Of a stretch of DNA of 64,000 bases, positions 24,501 through 33,347 are shown piece by piece (positions within the stretch are counted from its first letter, which is position 1; each line of letters opens with the position of its first letter). Source of the stretch: Sporosarcina sp. FSL K6-1522 (GTDB taxonomy: Bacteria > Bacillota > Bacilli > Bacillales_A > Planococcaceae). The notes beneath the pieces were generated by a model, which ran no database searches, was not told where the DNA came from, and saw only the letters and a list, made by a program, of their open reading frames with translations. The stretch is from contig NZ_CP152019.1 in NCBI RefSeq assembly GCF_038622445.1, forward strand, positions 3,942,501-4,006,500, read 5' to 3'. The position numbers were made by a program, and so were the translations under genes.

Positions 24501-24584
24501 CGATACCGCTCCGAGAATAATGACTAAGAACATCGTGACAATGGTAAATACAGGTCTTTTTATTGAAAAGTCACTTACTTTCAT
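21519..24584 (-). CDS. swrC: RND efflux transporter, SwrC/YerP-like (HAE1 group)
   Basis: 1021 residues from ATG 24584 behind GAGGGGGA. N-terminal FSIKRPVFT and first helix, two large periplasmic-type loops, and membrane helices with IGMLVDNAIVVIEN (the Asp pair of proton relay) and the repeated second half (GIVVNNGIVLVDYIN). In B. subtilis, SwrC exports surfactin and confers resistance to it. No membrane-fusion gene is adjacent, as usual for the Gram-positive members. The 200 bases after it hold no gene. Confidence 0.88.
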   Translation of the reverse strand: MKVSDFSIKRPVFTIVTMFLVIILGAVSFFRIPITLIPELNPPVAVVVTNYPGASPAEVSEKLTKPLENSLSTAPGLKSMQSSSQEGSNFILLMFDWATNIDDVQLEILQRVDQVPIPEGANKPRFMKFDPSQFPVIQLSLRATTEAADIRKIAEQLETELRRTKGVASVTVSGKLIEEVQIMLDQQKLEEHGFAQSDVVQAIQANNVSMPGEPIATPDGKQLTTRIVSTLTTTDAIAQVAVGVNPLTGEQVTIGDVADVALVEADSATETRANDQQAVLMSVLQESGANTADVSTAFKDALDALLEKEEFTGVESDILFDQGDYVKLAISNIGQSLILGGLFAMLVLFFFLRGIKSPIIIGIAIPYSVIVTFVLMFFADFSLNIMTLGALALGIGMLVDNAIVVIENIERHLGMGKDPKQAASDGTKEVGGAIIASTLTTLAVFVPVIFISGLIGQIFTEFALTISFSLFASLVVALTVVPMMAGHMLNKPRGNMEARRRRSKSLNNFERSVRWSLKYRSLVLLVTIALLVLSGIGLFKVGTEFLPATDEGFVSISVKLPNGSSPGATDEVVKRIETQLAKEKDIDVYVSLVGGTQEGLAQGASKANVAEVYVKLVPLANRERSVFEFVDEVQPKVVKTVGDDATIGFVMQTAAGSSPNTLTFSLNDTDEARLNEVVTRLNTELMTLDDVMEVTNNLQNTIEEIQIEVDRDKATGQGLAPYQIAQTVNNVTRGSFATQMISEQNEVFSVYVKYDEQFRNSIDQLRNLRLRTSLGTFVTLDEVANIDIAEGPVSIQRVDQAHSVTFNVKYASSKSLGDMTTKVMQAIDTLDMPEEIELSFGGDRELFESAIDDMLMALALAVVLVYIVMAAQFESFKYPFVIMFSVPLMVIGVAAGLFATNTPISVTAIIGVLVLVGIVVNNGIVLVDYINQRKEAGLSSYDAIIAAVRDRVRPILMTALTTILGLLPLALGLGEGTEMNQPMGIAVIGGLVSSTVLTLYIVPIIYSLFDRQTRRRAVAKE

Positions 24585-24675
24585 AAACACGTCCCCCTCT
24601 GTCCAACTACATACGTTTATCATATGCAAAGAACGAGTTGACTTCAAATGTGAGTGTTTTTTATTTAACAGGCCA

Positions 24676-24792
24676 TTAACCATTTACTTGCATAAAATAT
24701 TGATGCGAATTGCGAACATCTTCGTTTTCACTGAACAATTTGCGGTCTGCTTTCGGTGTATGATTCATGACAGCTTTACGGGAGGAATCCAT
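24676..24792 (-). CDS. Possible 38-residue leader protein before swrC
   Basis: ATG 24792 inside a GGAGGAAT/ATTCCTCC hairpin, with AGGAGG just upstream. Polar, basic (RKAVMNHTPKADRKLFSE). Lies between a dispersed promoter-like repeat (24857-24910) and the swrC start. Could be a real micro-protein, a leader peptide or chance. Confidence 0.32.
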   Translation of the reverse strand: MDSSRKAVMNHTPKADRKLFSENEDVRNSHQYFMQVNG

Positions 24793-24844
24793 TCCTCCTG
24801 CGTTAAGGGGCAAGCGTGCCTAGCAATGGTTCAATCCAACGCGC

Positions 24845-24910
24845 CCCAAAAGCGATCGTATACAAAGCGCTCAGTGTCTAATTTAATTGTTTTTTGGCTA
24901 ATCAACAGGC
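24845..24910 (-). repeat. Dispersed promoter-like repeat, copy A
   Basis: About 65 bp similar (roughly three-quarters identical by eye) to 50711-50774. Both contain, on the minus strand, TTGATT, an A-rich spacer and TTATAC or TTAGAC, then GCRCTTTGTATAC. Each precedes a small open frame with a hairpin at its start. Confidence 0.5.
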
Positions 24911-24920
24911 AATGTACCAA

Positions 24921-24960
24921 ATTAAAAAACCAGCAAAGCGAATGAAATCGCCTTGCTGGG
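24921..24960 (-). terminator. Intrinsic terminator of prfC
   Basis: Minus-strand stem CCAGCAAGGCGA/TCGCTTTGCTGG (one bulge) followed by TTTTTTAATTTG. Confidence 0.88.
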
Positions 24961-24966
24961 TATACA

Positions 24967-26541
24967 TCATAGTAAGCTATACAATTCTATATCCGGGTAT
25001 TTATCGTGGAACCAACGCATCGCAAAGTCGTTTTCAAATAGGAAGACCAAATTATCATGACGATCTTTTACGAGCATTGCACGTTGTCCAGCCATCGATT
25101 CTTTAACGTCGCTTTCATTTTCAATCCAACGTGCGACTTTCGAGCCCACATGCTCCATGCGGACTTCCACATTGTACTCATTTTTCATACGATGCTCGAA
25201 TACTTCAAATTGCAACTGACCGACTGCACCGAGCAGCACTTCTTCTGTATGAAGTGTTCGATAATATTGGATGGCACCTTCTTGCACTAACTGCAAAATC
25301 CCTTTATGGAAATGCTTTGATTTCATAACGTTTTTCGCCGTTACACGAACAAAAAGCTCCGGTGTAAACTGCGGCAACGCATCAAATTCAAAATTGGATT
25401 TTCCACCGATAACTGTATCACCAATTTGATAGTTTCCTGTATCGTGCAAACCAATAATATCCCCTGCAACAGCTTCATTGACCGTTTCACGATCATCCGC
25501 AAGAAACTGTGTCGTTTGCGTCAATTTGAACGTTTTTGAAATACGTGGAACTGTAACCGTCATACCACGTTCAAAAGCGCCTGATACAATACGCACAAAT
25601 GCAATTCGATCTCGGTGCATCGGGTTCATATTCGCCTGAATTTTAAAGATGAAGCCTGAAAATTCGCCTGACTGAGGATCCACTTCTGTTTCAGCCTTTG
25701 TCATACGCGATTGTGGTGGCGGCGAAAATTGTAAAAAGGTTTCTAAGAACGTTTGCACACCGAAATTTGTTAAAGCACTTCCGAAAAATACAGGCGTTAG
25801 CTCGCCTTTCGCAACACGCGCTTCATCAAAATCATTGCCCGCTTCATTCAACAATAAAACGTCTTCGAGCGCTTGTTTATAGTAAGATGTTTCCTTCATC
25901 GGATGCTCTTCTGCAAGGTCGCCCTCTGCATCTAACGCCAAGAAACGTTTGTCATCATCAACGCGCACTTGCTCAATGCGATTGTTGAAACGGTCGTAAA
26001 TCCCAAGGAACTCTTTCCCCATCCCAATTGGCCAGTTCATCGCATAAGATTCTATGCCGAGTACTTCTTCCAATTCTTCCATTAGTTCAAGTGGTTCCTT
26101 TCCTTGACGGTCCATTTTGTTGATGAACGTAAAGATCGGAATCCCACGCATACGACAAACTTTGAATAATTTAATGGTCTGCGGTTCAATCCCTTTTGCC
26201 GAGTCAACCATCATCACGGCCGCATCGACAGCCATTAGCGTACGATACGTATCTTCACTGAAGTCTTCGTGTCCAGGTGTATCCAAAATATTGATGCGCT
26301 TGCCGTCATAGTCGAACTGCATCACGGATGATGTTACCGAAATTCCACGTTGTTTTTCAATTTCCATCCAGTCAGATGTTGCATACTTCCCTGTTTTCTT
26401 TCCTTTTACGGTACCTGCATCGCGAATCGCGCCACCAAAATACAGCAGCTTTTCCGTGATTGTCGTTTTCCCAGCATCCGGGTGAGAGATGATCGCAAAT
26501 GTGCGGCGGGATGCAATTTCTTCATTTATCGATTTATCCAT
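24967..26541 (-). CDS. prfC: Peptide chain release factor 3
   Basis: 524 residues. GTPase motifs [13 protein letters not shown] (G1), RGISVTSS (G2), [10 protein letters not shown] (G3) and INKMDR (G4); domains II and III follow, with the RF3 pattern [11 protein letters not shown]. Recycles RF1/RF2 from the ribosome after termination. Adjacent to murE as in staphylococci. Confidence 0.97.
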   Translation of the reverse strand: MDKSINEEIASRRTFAIISHPDAGKTTITEKLLYFGGAIRDAGTVKGKKTGKYATSDWMEIEKQRGISVTSSVMQFDYDGKRINILDTPGHEDFSEDTYRTLMAVDAAVMMVDSAKGIEPQTIKLFKVCRMRGIPIFTFINKMDRQGKEPLELMEELEEVLGIESYAMNWPIGMGKEFLGIYDRFNNRIEQVRVDDDKRFLALDAEGDLAEEHPMKETSYYKQALEDVLLLNEAGNDFDEARVAKGELTPVFFGSALTNFGVQTFLETFLQFSPPPQSRMTKAETEVDPQSGEFSGFIFKIQANMNPMHRDRIAFVRIVSGAFERGMTVTVPRISKTFKLTQTTQFLADDRETVNEAVAGDIIGLHDTGNYQIGDTVIGGKSNFEFDALPQFTPELFVRVTAKNVMKSKHFHKGILQLVQEGAIQYYRTLHTEEVLLGAVGQLQFEVFEHRMKNEYNVEVRMEHVGSKVARWIENESDVKESMAGQRAMLVKDRHDNLVFLFENDFAMRWFHDKYPDIELYSLL

Positions 26542-26955
26542 TTTAAGTTGTCTCCTTTTGTTCTGCTTGTCTTAGCATAGACAGATTAGACGCTGATTTC
26601 AACAATTTTTTATTATGAACAAGCGATAAGATTTTCTCACCATACAGATTGGAGGTAGTTGCTCCGCTTCTTCCGATTGGGGGTTTGTATGATCCGAAGA
26701 CTAGTTTGCGCGGTTACGCAATCGGATTGCGTGCTTCGACGACCATTTTGCTCGGTTCGCGAGCAACTTTGCGCGCTTCGACGACCACTTTGTGCGAATA
26801 CACTGCCCCCCAAAAAGAAAAGCCACCCCTCAACAGGACGGCTTCTTCATTCACTTTTCAACATTCTCCAACGGGCATTCAAACACCCGCTGAAGAATGT
26901 TGAGCCTCCGGCGGATGCCATAGATTTTGAAAAGAGTCAATTGAGCAAGCTCAAT
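26542..26955. other. Intergenic region with imperfect direct repeats and terminator
   Basis: No convincing gene. 26690-26800 carries two imperfect repeats built on TTGCG-GCTTCGACGACCA (second copy 42 bases later), rich in CG. 26865-26905 is an inverted repeat (TCAACATTCT/AGAATGTTGA). The murE terminator is at 26811. Frames reading through the repeats have no ribosome binding site. Confidence 0.5.
26811..26846 (-). terminator. Intrinsic terminator of murE operon
   Basis: Minus strand AAGCC-GTCCT-GTTG-AGGGG-TGGCTT stem followed by TTCTTTTTG. Lies 110 bases past the murE stop. Confidence 0.72.
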
Positions 26956-28473
26956 TCAAGATCTGGGCACAAACACGCCATCGCGTGTTTGATCTGAGCC
27001 AGTACCAAATTTCTTCTCCGCCTCTTCCAGCGCAATTTCTGCATCAGAGTGTGGATATTTAGTAGAACCGATAATCTGAAAATCTTCATGCCCTTTACCC
27101 GCAAAAATAATGATATCATCACGCTCCGCTACCTCAACAGCATGACGCACAGCTTCTGCACGATCGCCAATACAAGCATAGCCTTCATGCAACATACCAG
27201 CAGCAAGCTCGCTCACAATCGACTCGTACGGCTCGTCACGTGGATCATCTGTTGTCAGAATAACATAATCCGCAACGGATGCTTTTTCCGCCATAATTGG
27301 GCGCTTCAATCGATCTCGATTGCCACCCGTTCCAATGACGAAAATCAATTTACTTCTATCCTTCTTATAAGGAAGAACAGCTGCAATCGCCTTTTCAATG
27401 GCATCTGGTGAATGCGCATAGTCAACATACATCGTCAGCGGCAATGTCGTCGGTACTTGTTCCATGCGTCCTTTGACGGCAGGCACTTCCTTCAAATATC
27501 GAATAATATCCACCGTCGCCATGCCTTTTGCATATAAAGCAGCAGTTACCGCAAGTGCATTGTAGACACTAAACTCGCCGATTAAATTCATTGAAACAGC
27601 AAATTCCCCATCCGGTGCCGTTAACGTAAATGATGTTCCATCCGCCGCCAACACAATATCCGATCCGCGGAATACAGCTTCATTGTGAATGCCATAAGAT
27701 AGCACTGGATACGATGTCATATCCTGCAACTTTTCGCTCCACGCATCATCCGCATTGACTACCGCAAATTTCGGCTTCTCCAAATCTTGTCCCAGTTGGG
27801 AAAACAGCAAGGACTTCGCATGTCCATATTCTTCCATCGTTCCATGAAAATCGAGATGATCATGCGTCAAGTTGGTAAAAATCGCAATATCGAACTCCGT
27901 GCCTGCCAAACGACCTTCGATTAGGCCGTGAGAGGATACTTCCATCGTCATCGTTGTACAGCCTTCTTCAGCAGCACGCGCAATCATCCCCTGCGTCGTC
28001 AGTACATCCGGTGTCGTATTCTCGGTTTCGTAAAGCGTTCCATCCAAATCAAAACCAATGGTCCCAGAAACCGCAGACATTTCGCCTGCCGCTCGAAGAA
28101 CCGCATGCAAAATGCCACTCACACTCGTCTTGCCATTTGTCCCCGTCACGCCAATCATCGTCATCCGTTTCGATGGATACGCGTAAAAGCGTGGTGCCAA
28201 CAAAGCAATCGCACGCGACGTATCGTCTACATAGGCAACCGCGACTTTTTCCAAGTCAACCTCGACTGGCTTGGAAGCAACAATCACTCTCGCTCCATTA
28301 TTCACCGCTTTTTCTACATAGTTATGCCCGTCTACCGTAAAGCCATCGATACAGACAAAAACGCCGCCCGCATTGACCGCCCGCGAATCAACCGCCATAT
28401 CCGTCACGGTTGGCGGCACTGCACCGACTACTTTCTTCACGGGTAACACCGCAAGTAATTTTTCCGTTTCCAT
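26956..28473 (-). CDS. murE: UDP-MurNAc-tripeptide synthetase (MurE ligase)
   Basis: 505 residues from ATG 28473 behind GGAGGATAT. Mur ligase ATP loop TGTNGKTSVSGI at about 109, substrate block TTPD, EVSSHGL, NLTHDHLDFHGT with the carbamylated-Lys region, and GTGGNRDRLKRP. The amino-acid-selecting loop reads TTDDPRDEP: mDAP ligases usually have DNPR, lysine ligases differ, so specificity is open. GKGHEDFQ is as in mDAP enzymes. Next to prfC, as in S. aureus where MurE adds lysine; Planococcaceae usually have lysine walls. Confidence 0.93.
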   Translation of the reverse strand: METEKLLAVLPVKKVVGAVPPTVTDMAVDSRAVNAGGVFVCIDGFTVDGHNYVEKAVNNGARVIVASKPVEVDLEKVAVAYVDDTSRAIALLAPRFYAYPSKRMTMIGVTGTNGKTSVSGILHAVLRAAGEMSAVSGTIGFDLDGTLYETENTTPDVLTTQGMIARAAEEGCTTMTMEVSSHGLIEGRLAGTEFDIAIFTNLTHDHLDFHGTMEEYGHAKSLLFSQLGQDLEKPKFAVVNADDAWSEKLQDMTSYPVLSYGIHNEAVFRGSDIVLAADGTSFTLTAPDGEFAVSMNLIGEFSVYNALAVTAALYAKGMATVDIIRYLKEVPAVKGRMEQVPTTLPLTMYVDYAHSPDAIEKAIAAVLPYKKDRSKLIFVIGTGGNRDRLKRPIMAEKASVADYVILTTDDPRDEPYESIVSELAAGMLHEGYACIGDRAEAVRHAVEVAERDDIIIFAGKGHEDFQIIGSTKYPHSDAEIALEEAEKKFGTGSDQTRDGVFVPRS

Positions 28474-28487
28474 CTTATATCCTCCGT

Positions 28488-29540
28488 TCAATCCATCATC
28501 GCTGATGTGACATACGCATGTAGCAATTGTGCACTTGCTGTTAATGAATCCATATGTGTCCGCTCCAATGCATGCGACGATTCAATGCCCGGTCCAAATA
28601 ATGCATGCCTGACATCGAAGCCTGCCCGAATCGCCGCGGATGCATCCGAACCGTAATATGGGTAAATATCGACTTTAAATGGAATCTTCTGTTGTTGACA
28701 AAGTCCTTTTAAATGCTGTGTTAATGCATAATGATAAGGTCCGCTGGAATCTTTCGCACAAATGGACACCGTATATTCATCCGAAGCTTGTCCATCTCCA
28801 ATCGCGCCCATATCGACCGCAATATACTCTACCGTTTCTGCTGGAATATTCGAGTTGCCACCGTAGCCAATCTCTTCGTTGTTCGAAATATAGAAATGCG
28901 TCGTATGCGGTAGCTCGGCGCCTTGCTCTTTCAATGAACGAATCAATTCAAGAAGAAGCGCCGTACTCGCTTTATCATCCAAATGACGTGATTTAATGAA
29001 CCCGCTATCCGTCACCTCAAAGCGTGGATCGAACGACACAAAATCGCCTACCTCAATCCCAAGTGCACGCGTGCCATTCGCATCTGTCACTTTCTCATCA
29101 ATCCGAACTTCCATATTGTCCACATTGCGCTCTGCAGTGCCAGCATTTTGATACACATGAACGGACGTCTGGTGCATTAGAATCGTCCCCCGAACTTCTT
29201 TCCCTGACGCTGTATGAATGCGGCAATACTCTCCTTCGACCGCATTCCATTTAAAACCACCGACCATCGACAACTTCAGACGTCCATCGCTTTTAATTTC
29301 CTTCACCATTGCACCTAGCGTATCCGTATGCGCAGTGAGGAGTCGATGACGCTTCGTATCCGCCCCCGCAATGGTCGCGATAACGGCTCCTTTATTGGTT
29401 TTCATATAAGGTACACCAATCTCGTCAAGTTCCTCGGCAATCAACGCCATCACTTTCGCTGTAAACCCAGATGGACTTGGTGTTTCTACAAGCCTTTTTA
29501 ACAGATCAATCGTCCGTTTCCCATCAAATATAACCGTCAA
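28488..29540 (-). CDS. M42 family metallopeptidase (YhfE-like)
   Basis: 350 residues from TTG 29540 behind AGGGGAAG. Metal ligands of the M42 dinuclear zinc site: TAHTDTLG, RHLDDKA (bridging Asp), NNEEIGYGGN (catalytic Glu and metal Glu), AVDMG and SSHALERTH. A tetrahedral aminopeptidase, cytoplasmic. Fourteen bases before murE, so probably one operon; a role in peptide or cell-wall amino acid turnover is inference. Confidence 0.9.
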   Translation of the reverse strand: MTVIFDGKRTIDLLKRLVETPSPSGFTAKVMALIAEELDEIGVPYMKTNKGAVIATIAGADTKRHRLLTAHTDTLGAMVKEIKSDGRLKLSMVGGFKWNAVEGEYCRIHTASGKEVRGTILMHQTSVHVYQNAGTAERNVDNMEVRIDEKVTDANGTRALGIEVGDFVSFDPRFEVTDSGFIKSRHLDDKASTALLLELIRSLKEQGAELPHTTHFYISNNEEIGYGGNSNIPAETVEYIAVDMGAIGDGQASDEYTVSICAKDSSGPYHYALTQHLKGLCQQQKIPFKVDIYPYYGSDASAAIRAGFDVRHALFGPGIESSHALERTHMDSLTASAQLLHAYVTSAMMD

Positions 29541-29641
29541 TTTGTCTTCCCCTTTCCCCCGCACCGAAATATGTCATACTACATAGTTGCTAAATCGTGT
29601 ATGATATGTCTTAGTATATAAAAAATGATTCGGGGTGCCTA

Positions 29642-31240
29642 ATGCAACATTCAAAAGCTGTTCACTCACGCAATATGTTTATTATACTTTTTTTCTTGCT
29701 ATGCGTCATCGTCCATCTCATCTTTGTTCCGTTTTTGGGCGAGTTTTACGAAATGATTTCAGCATTATTCGGCATTCTCTCTGCCCTCACACTGCTTGTC
29801 CTGCACCGGCGGGGAGTGAGTCCTACTGTCCTACGTCTATTCATCATAATTGGATACAATGCCTATTTATTTCTGGTTAATTTACTCCTACCCGATTTGG
29901 CAAAACTACTATTTCTTATGTTCCCACTCATCCTAACAGCGTTTTACAATGTTGTTTGGCTTAACGTCTTGATTACGGTCATCACGGGTCTGGAATTGGT
30001 CGTGCTCCTTTACTTATTTGGCCCAATCTACTTAATGGGGCATGAAACCAAATCGCTCATTCAAGTCGCTTTCATTTTCATCATGGTGGCAGTACTTGGT
30101 CTACTCTATACAATCAAGATTGGTCCGCAATGGAACAATGTCTTTACCGAAAATAAGAAGATGGGGACTTTATTGACTTCAAAAAGAGGATATCTCAATC
30201 TCTTTTTCGAACATGCTGAAGATGCTATTGTCGTATTTGATCTCAATCAAAATATCGTTGCGGTTAACCCTGCTTTCGAAAAGATGTATGGGTGGCAACG
30301 GGAGGAAAGTATCGGGCGCTCACTTCGACTCTCCCCCCCATCAGAAGCTACAAAAGTTGCGGAGAGAATCCAAAATGTCTTAGCCGGAAAAAGTTATCAT
30401 TTTCTTCGCACAAGGGAAATGAGAAAAGATGGATCAATATTCGATGCTGAACTGACAATAGCACCAATCTATGATACTGAAAAAAAGGTTATTGCCACTT
30501 CATTCATTGCACGCGACATAACGCCCAAACTACAAGCAGAACGACTGAAAATAGATGCCGAAAAATTAAAAGCAATCGGTGAAATTTCTGCAAGTGTTGC
30601 CCATGAAGTGCGTAACCCGATGACATCGATTTCTGGATTTGTCCAAATGATGAAAAATGATCCGGCCAATCCTTACCGTGTATACACAGAAATCATGTAT
30701 AACGAAATAAATCGCATTAACTTGATTATTAGCGAATTTCTCGTACTGTCAAAACAAAATTTGAAAAAAACGACCGAATTTCATATTGAAAATTCAATTG
30801 AGGACATTGTCACCATGTTTGAGCCCGAATTTTCAAACCGCTCAATTTGCTGTGATGTTCAACTTTCCCAACAAACCGCCTTAATTAGCGGTCATGAAGA
30901 CGGCATGAAACAAATTCTTATCAATCTGTTGAAAAACGCATGTGAGGCAATTGTGAAAAACGGCAAAATCATAATTAAGGTCACCTATAAAAAAGAGACG
31001 GTTGTCATTTCAATCTTTGATAACGGCCCCGGAATGGATGATGAGACGATTGATAATCTATTTGAACCTTTCTATACAACGAAACCTGATGGGACGGGTC
31101 TCGGCATGATGATTACAAAAAAAATCATTGTGGATTATGCAGGTACGATAACTGTCGACAGCATAAAAAATGAAGGGACAAAAATTGAAATCACACTGCC
31201 ACTTCTAACTGAAAATAAAACCGCCATCATTAACGGATGA
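29642..31240 (+). CDS. Membrane PAS sensor histidine kinase (Kin family)
   Basis: 532 residues. Six hydrophobic helices in 1-160, a PAS domain (about 188-300: AEDAIVVFDLNQNIVAVNPAFEKM), HisKA with phospho-acceptor SVAHEVRNPMTSISGFVQ at about 320, and HATPase motifs NLLKNACEAI (N), DNGPGM (G1), GTGLGM (G2). No response regulator is adjacent, as for the B. subtilis sporulation kinases KinB/KinC-type that feed Spo0F. That role is inference from layout. Confidence 0.9.
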   Translation: MQHSKAVHSRNMFIILFFLLCVIVHLIFVPFLGEFYEMISALFGILSALTLLVLHRRGVSPTVLRLFIIIGYNAYLFLVNLLLPDLAKLLFLMFPLILTAFYNVVWLNVLITVITGLELVVLLYLFGPIYLMGHETKSLIQVAFIFIMVAVLGLLYTIKIGPQWNNVFTENKKMGTLLTSKRGYLNLFFEHAEDAIVVFDLNQNIVAVNPAFEKMYGWQREESIGRSLRLSPPSEATKVAERIQNVLAGKSYHFLRTREMRKDGSIFDAELTIAPIYDTEKKVIATSFIARDITPKLQAERLKIDAEKLKAIGEISASVAHEVRNPMTSISGFVQMMKNDPANPYRVYTEIMYNEINRINLIISEFLVLSKQNLKKTTEFHIENSIEDIVTMFEPEFSNRSICCDVQLSQQTALISGHEDGMKQILINLLKNACEAIVKNGKIIIKVTYKKETVVISIFDNGPGMDDETIDNLFEPFYTTKPDGTGLGMMITKKIIVDYAGTITVDSIKNEGTKIEITLPLLTENKTAIING

Positions 31241-31248
31241 GCGGTTTT
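31217..31248. terminator. Bidirectional terminator between convergent genes
   Basis: AAAACCGC (31217-31224) and GCGGTTTT (31241-31248), within the 11-base overlap zone of the kinase and aldehyde dehydrogenase 3' ends. Confidence 0.7.
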
Positions 31249-32618
31249 ATGAGTTTCAGTTTATTGCCATACGGCGGATAGGCCAGTTTCATTGGAATCG
31301 TCGTACTTTTTTTCATCATCGCCTTCGCATGTGTGAACGTGTCAAAGCTCGCCTTGCCATGGTAACTGCCCACGCCAGAAGAGCCAACACCACCAAATGG
31401 TAAATTACTATTGCCAACATGTGCTATCGTATCATTAATGCAACCGCCACCAAACGGGATATTGTCTGTAAAATACGCTGCTGCTTGCTCGTTCTCCGTA
31501 AACATATAAGCCGCCAGAGGTTTTGGCAATTGGCGAATTTGATGCACAACTTCACCAAGGTTGTCATACGTCAAAATCGGTAATATCGGACCGAAAATCT
31601 CCTCTTCCATCGTAGCACTCGTCCATGACACTTCTTCTAGCAACGTTGGTTCAATATATAAATCCTCGCGTTCCATGCGCCCGCCATACGCCACATGGGT
31701 ACGATCCTTCTCAAGGATATTGGTGAGACGCTGAAAATGTCTTTCACTGACGATCCTACCGTAATCCGGACTTTTCGATGCATCTTTCCCATAAAATGTC
31801 CGAATCGTACGGATCATCGCTTTCACAAGCTGCTCTTTCACCGAACGATGGACGAGTACATAATCTGGAGCGACACATGTCTGCCCGTTATTGACAAATT
31901 TCCCCCAGATAATTCGCTCTGCTGCCTTTTGGATTGCCGCGGTTTGATCGACCAGCGCTGGACTTTTCCCACCAAGTTCAAGTGTAATCGGCGTCAAGCG
32001 TTCTGCCGCCGCTTTCATCACTACTTTTCCGACCGCTACGCTCCCCGTGAAAAACACATAGTCAAACGAAGCGTGAATCAATGTAGACGTTTCCTCGCGC
32101 TCCCCTTCCACAACTCGAATATAGTCGGGTGGAAAAGTCTCTGTCAGGATTTTCTTTACGATTTGGGCTGTATGAACGGAAATCTCAGACGGTTTCACAA
32201 TGGCGCAATTGCCTCCTGCCATCGCACCAATCAGCGGCTCCATCACGAGCTGGAACGGATAATTAAATGGACCGATAATTAACACAGAGCCATAGGGTTC
32301 ACGAATGACCATACTTTTAGCAGGCTGCAAATGTACCGGTGTCTTCACCGTTTCCGGTTCCATCCACTCATCAATATTTTTAATCATTTGGGAGATACTT
32401 GAGAGGACGAAACCGATTTCCGTCAAATACGATTCAAATGAGCTTTTCCGTAAATCTTTATGCAGTGCTTCATTAATCGCTTCTTCATTAGCAAGTATGG
32501 CGTTTTTCAATTTCAATAACATGTCTTTCCGAAATGCAGCATTCCTTGTTGCCCCCGTAAAATAAAAAGCACGTTGGGTAGCAATCATCGACTCTACGTC
32601 TTGTGCAGTAAAATTCAC
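31230..32618 (-). CDS. ywdH: Aldehyde dehydrogenase, class-3/YwdH-like
   Basis: 462 residues from GTG 32618 (GAGGGATATT upstream; a longer frame lacks a site). NAD-binding GPFNYPFQLVMEPLIGAMAGG, FTGSVAVGK, catalytic Glu LELGGKSPALV and catalytic Cys NNGQTCVAPDYVLV. About 460 residues, no C-terminal membrane tail, as in class 3 ALDHs. Oxidises fatty or aromatic aldehydes. Its 3' end overlaps the convergent kinase gene. Confidence 0.93.
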   Translation of the reverse strand: MNFTAQDVESMIATQRAFYFTGATRNAAFRKDMLLKLKNAILANEEAINEALHKDLRKSSFESYLTEIGFVLSSISQMIKNIDEWMEPETVKTPVHLQPAKSMVIREPYGSVLIIGPFNYPFQLVMEPLIGAMAGGNCAIVKPSEISVHTAQIVKKILTETFPPDYIRVVEGEREETSTLIHASFDYVFFTGSVAVGKVVMKAAAERLTPITLELGGKSPALVDQTAAIQKAAERIIWGKFVNNGQTCVAPDYVLVHRSVKEQLVKAMIRTIRTFYGKDASKSPDYGRIVSERHFQRLTNILEKDRTHVAYGGRMEREDLYIEPTLLEEVSWTSATMEEEIFGPILPILTYDNLGEVVHQIRQLPKPLAAYMFTENEQAAAYFTDNIPFGGGCINDTIAHVGNSNLPFGGVGSSGVGSYHGKASFDTFTHAKAMMKKSTTIPMKLAYPPYGNKLKLIKPLIR

Positions 32619-33103
32619 AATATCCCTCCATTCGCTTGTTGCTATCCATGATAGAGTGAATGGCGAATAGATGCAAAAATTAGCTTTCACTAAATGACAT
32701 GAGATAGGCTTCTTCACCCAAAATCGCTAACGCACATTTTCCCGTAAGCGAATTCACGAAATCAAAAGAAGTCAATATCTCAAAAGGACTGTCTTTCATC
32801 ACCTGCTAAGTTCCGACCAATTACGCAGTTTTAGAACACCATTTACTCCATATACTGTATAGGACAGCTCTACTTGTTGATTGATTCCAAAAAGTCCATC
32901 CAACAAGGACAGAACGTCATTTGCTGTTCGTCCGATTGCCAAAAAAACTATTTCCCTAAGCGTTTTTCACAAAGAACGTTCGATCCTTTTGCAGCATGAG
33001 TAGATAGGCCTTATGATTCCTTTTCACGTATTCATGTTTTGTATGATGGTTTTTGAGGGAATAAAACGTTTAAACAACTAAGAACTTTGAGGAGGAAATG
33101 GAC
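32619..33103. other. Gene-poor region, promoter for the small gene at 33104
   Basis: I see no coding frame with a ribosome binding site. The right end has a good plus-strand promoter, TTGTAT (33037-33042), 17 bases, TAAAAC, before the 47-residue gene. The middle contains a short palindromic TATACTGTATAG. Otherwise nothing recognised. Confidence 0.45.
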
Positions 33104-33247
33104 ATGACAACAACAGAAACTTGGTGGGAAACAATGTTTGAAGGTAACCTTTCACTAGGCATTAACAAAGAGCGCCTTTCCGAGCTCGAACAAGAAAATT
33201 TTCTTTATTTTAATGAAGAAGAACAAATGCAGGAGCAGACACACTAA
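33104..33247 (+). CDS. Hypothetical 47-residue acidic protein
   Basis: ATG 33104 behind GAGGAGGAAATGGAC, a strong site. Acidic, with WWETMFEG near the start and a Glu/Gln-rich tail (NEEEQMQEQTH). Own promoter and a downstream bidirectional terminator, so a monocistronic small gene. No family recognised. Confidence 0.7.
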   Translation: MTTTETWWETMFEGNLSLGINKERLSELEQENFLYFNEEEQMQEQTH

Positions 33248-33297
33248 TCGATACGTATAGCCATTTGTCGATCATAACGATTTCCAATGAACCTTAA

Positions 33298-33337
33298 AAC
33301 AGCTTTTCCATGCGAAAACGGAAAAGCTGTTATTTGT
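33298..33337. terminator. Bidirectional terminator
   Basis: Perfect 12-bp stem AACAGCTTTTCC/GGAAAAGCTGTT, 10-base loop, between the convergent genes. Confidence 0.85.
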
Positions 33338-33347
33338 ATAAAAATGA

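Noticed and set aside
26659-26997. 112-residue plus-strand ORF over the repeats
   Set aside because: Repetitive, Cys/Arg-rich by base composition, overlaps the murE 3' end and its terminator, no SD.
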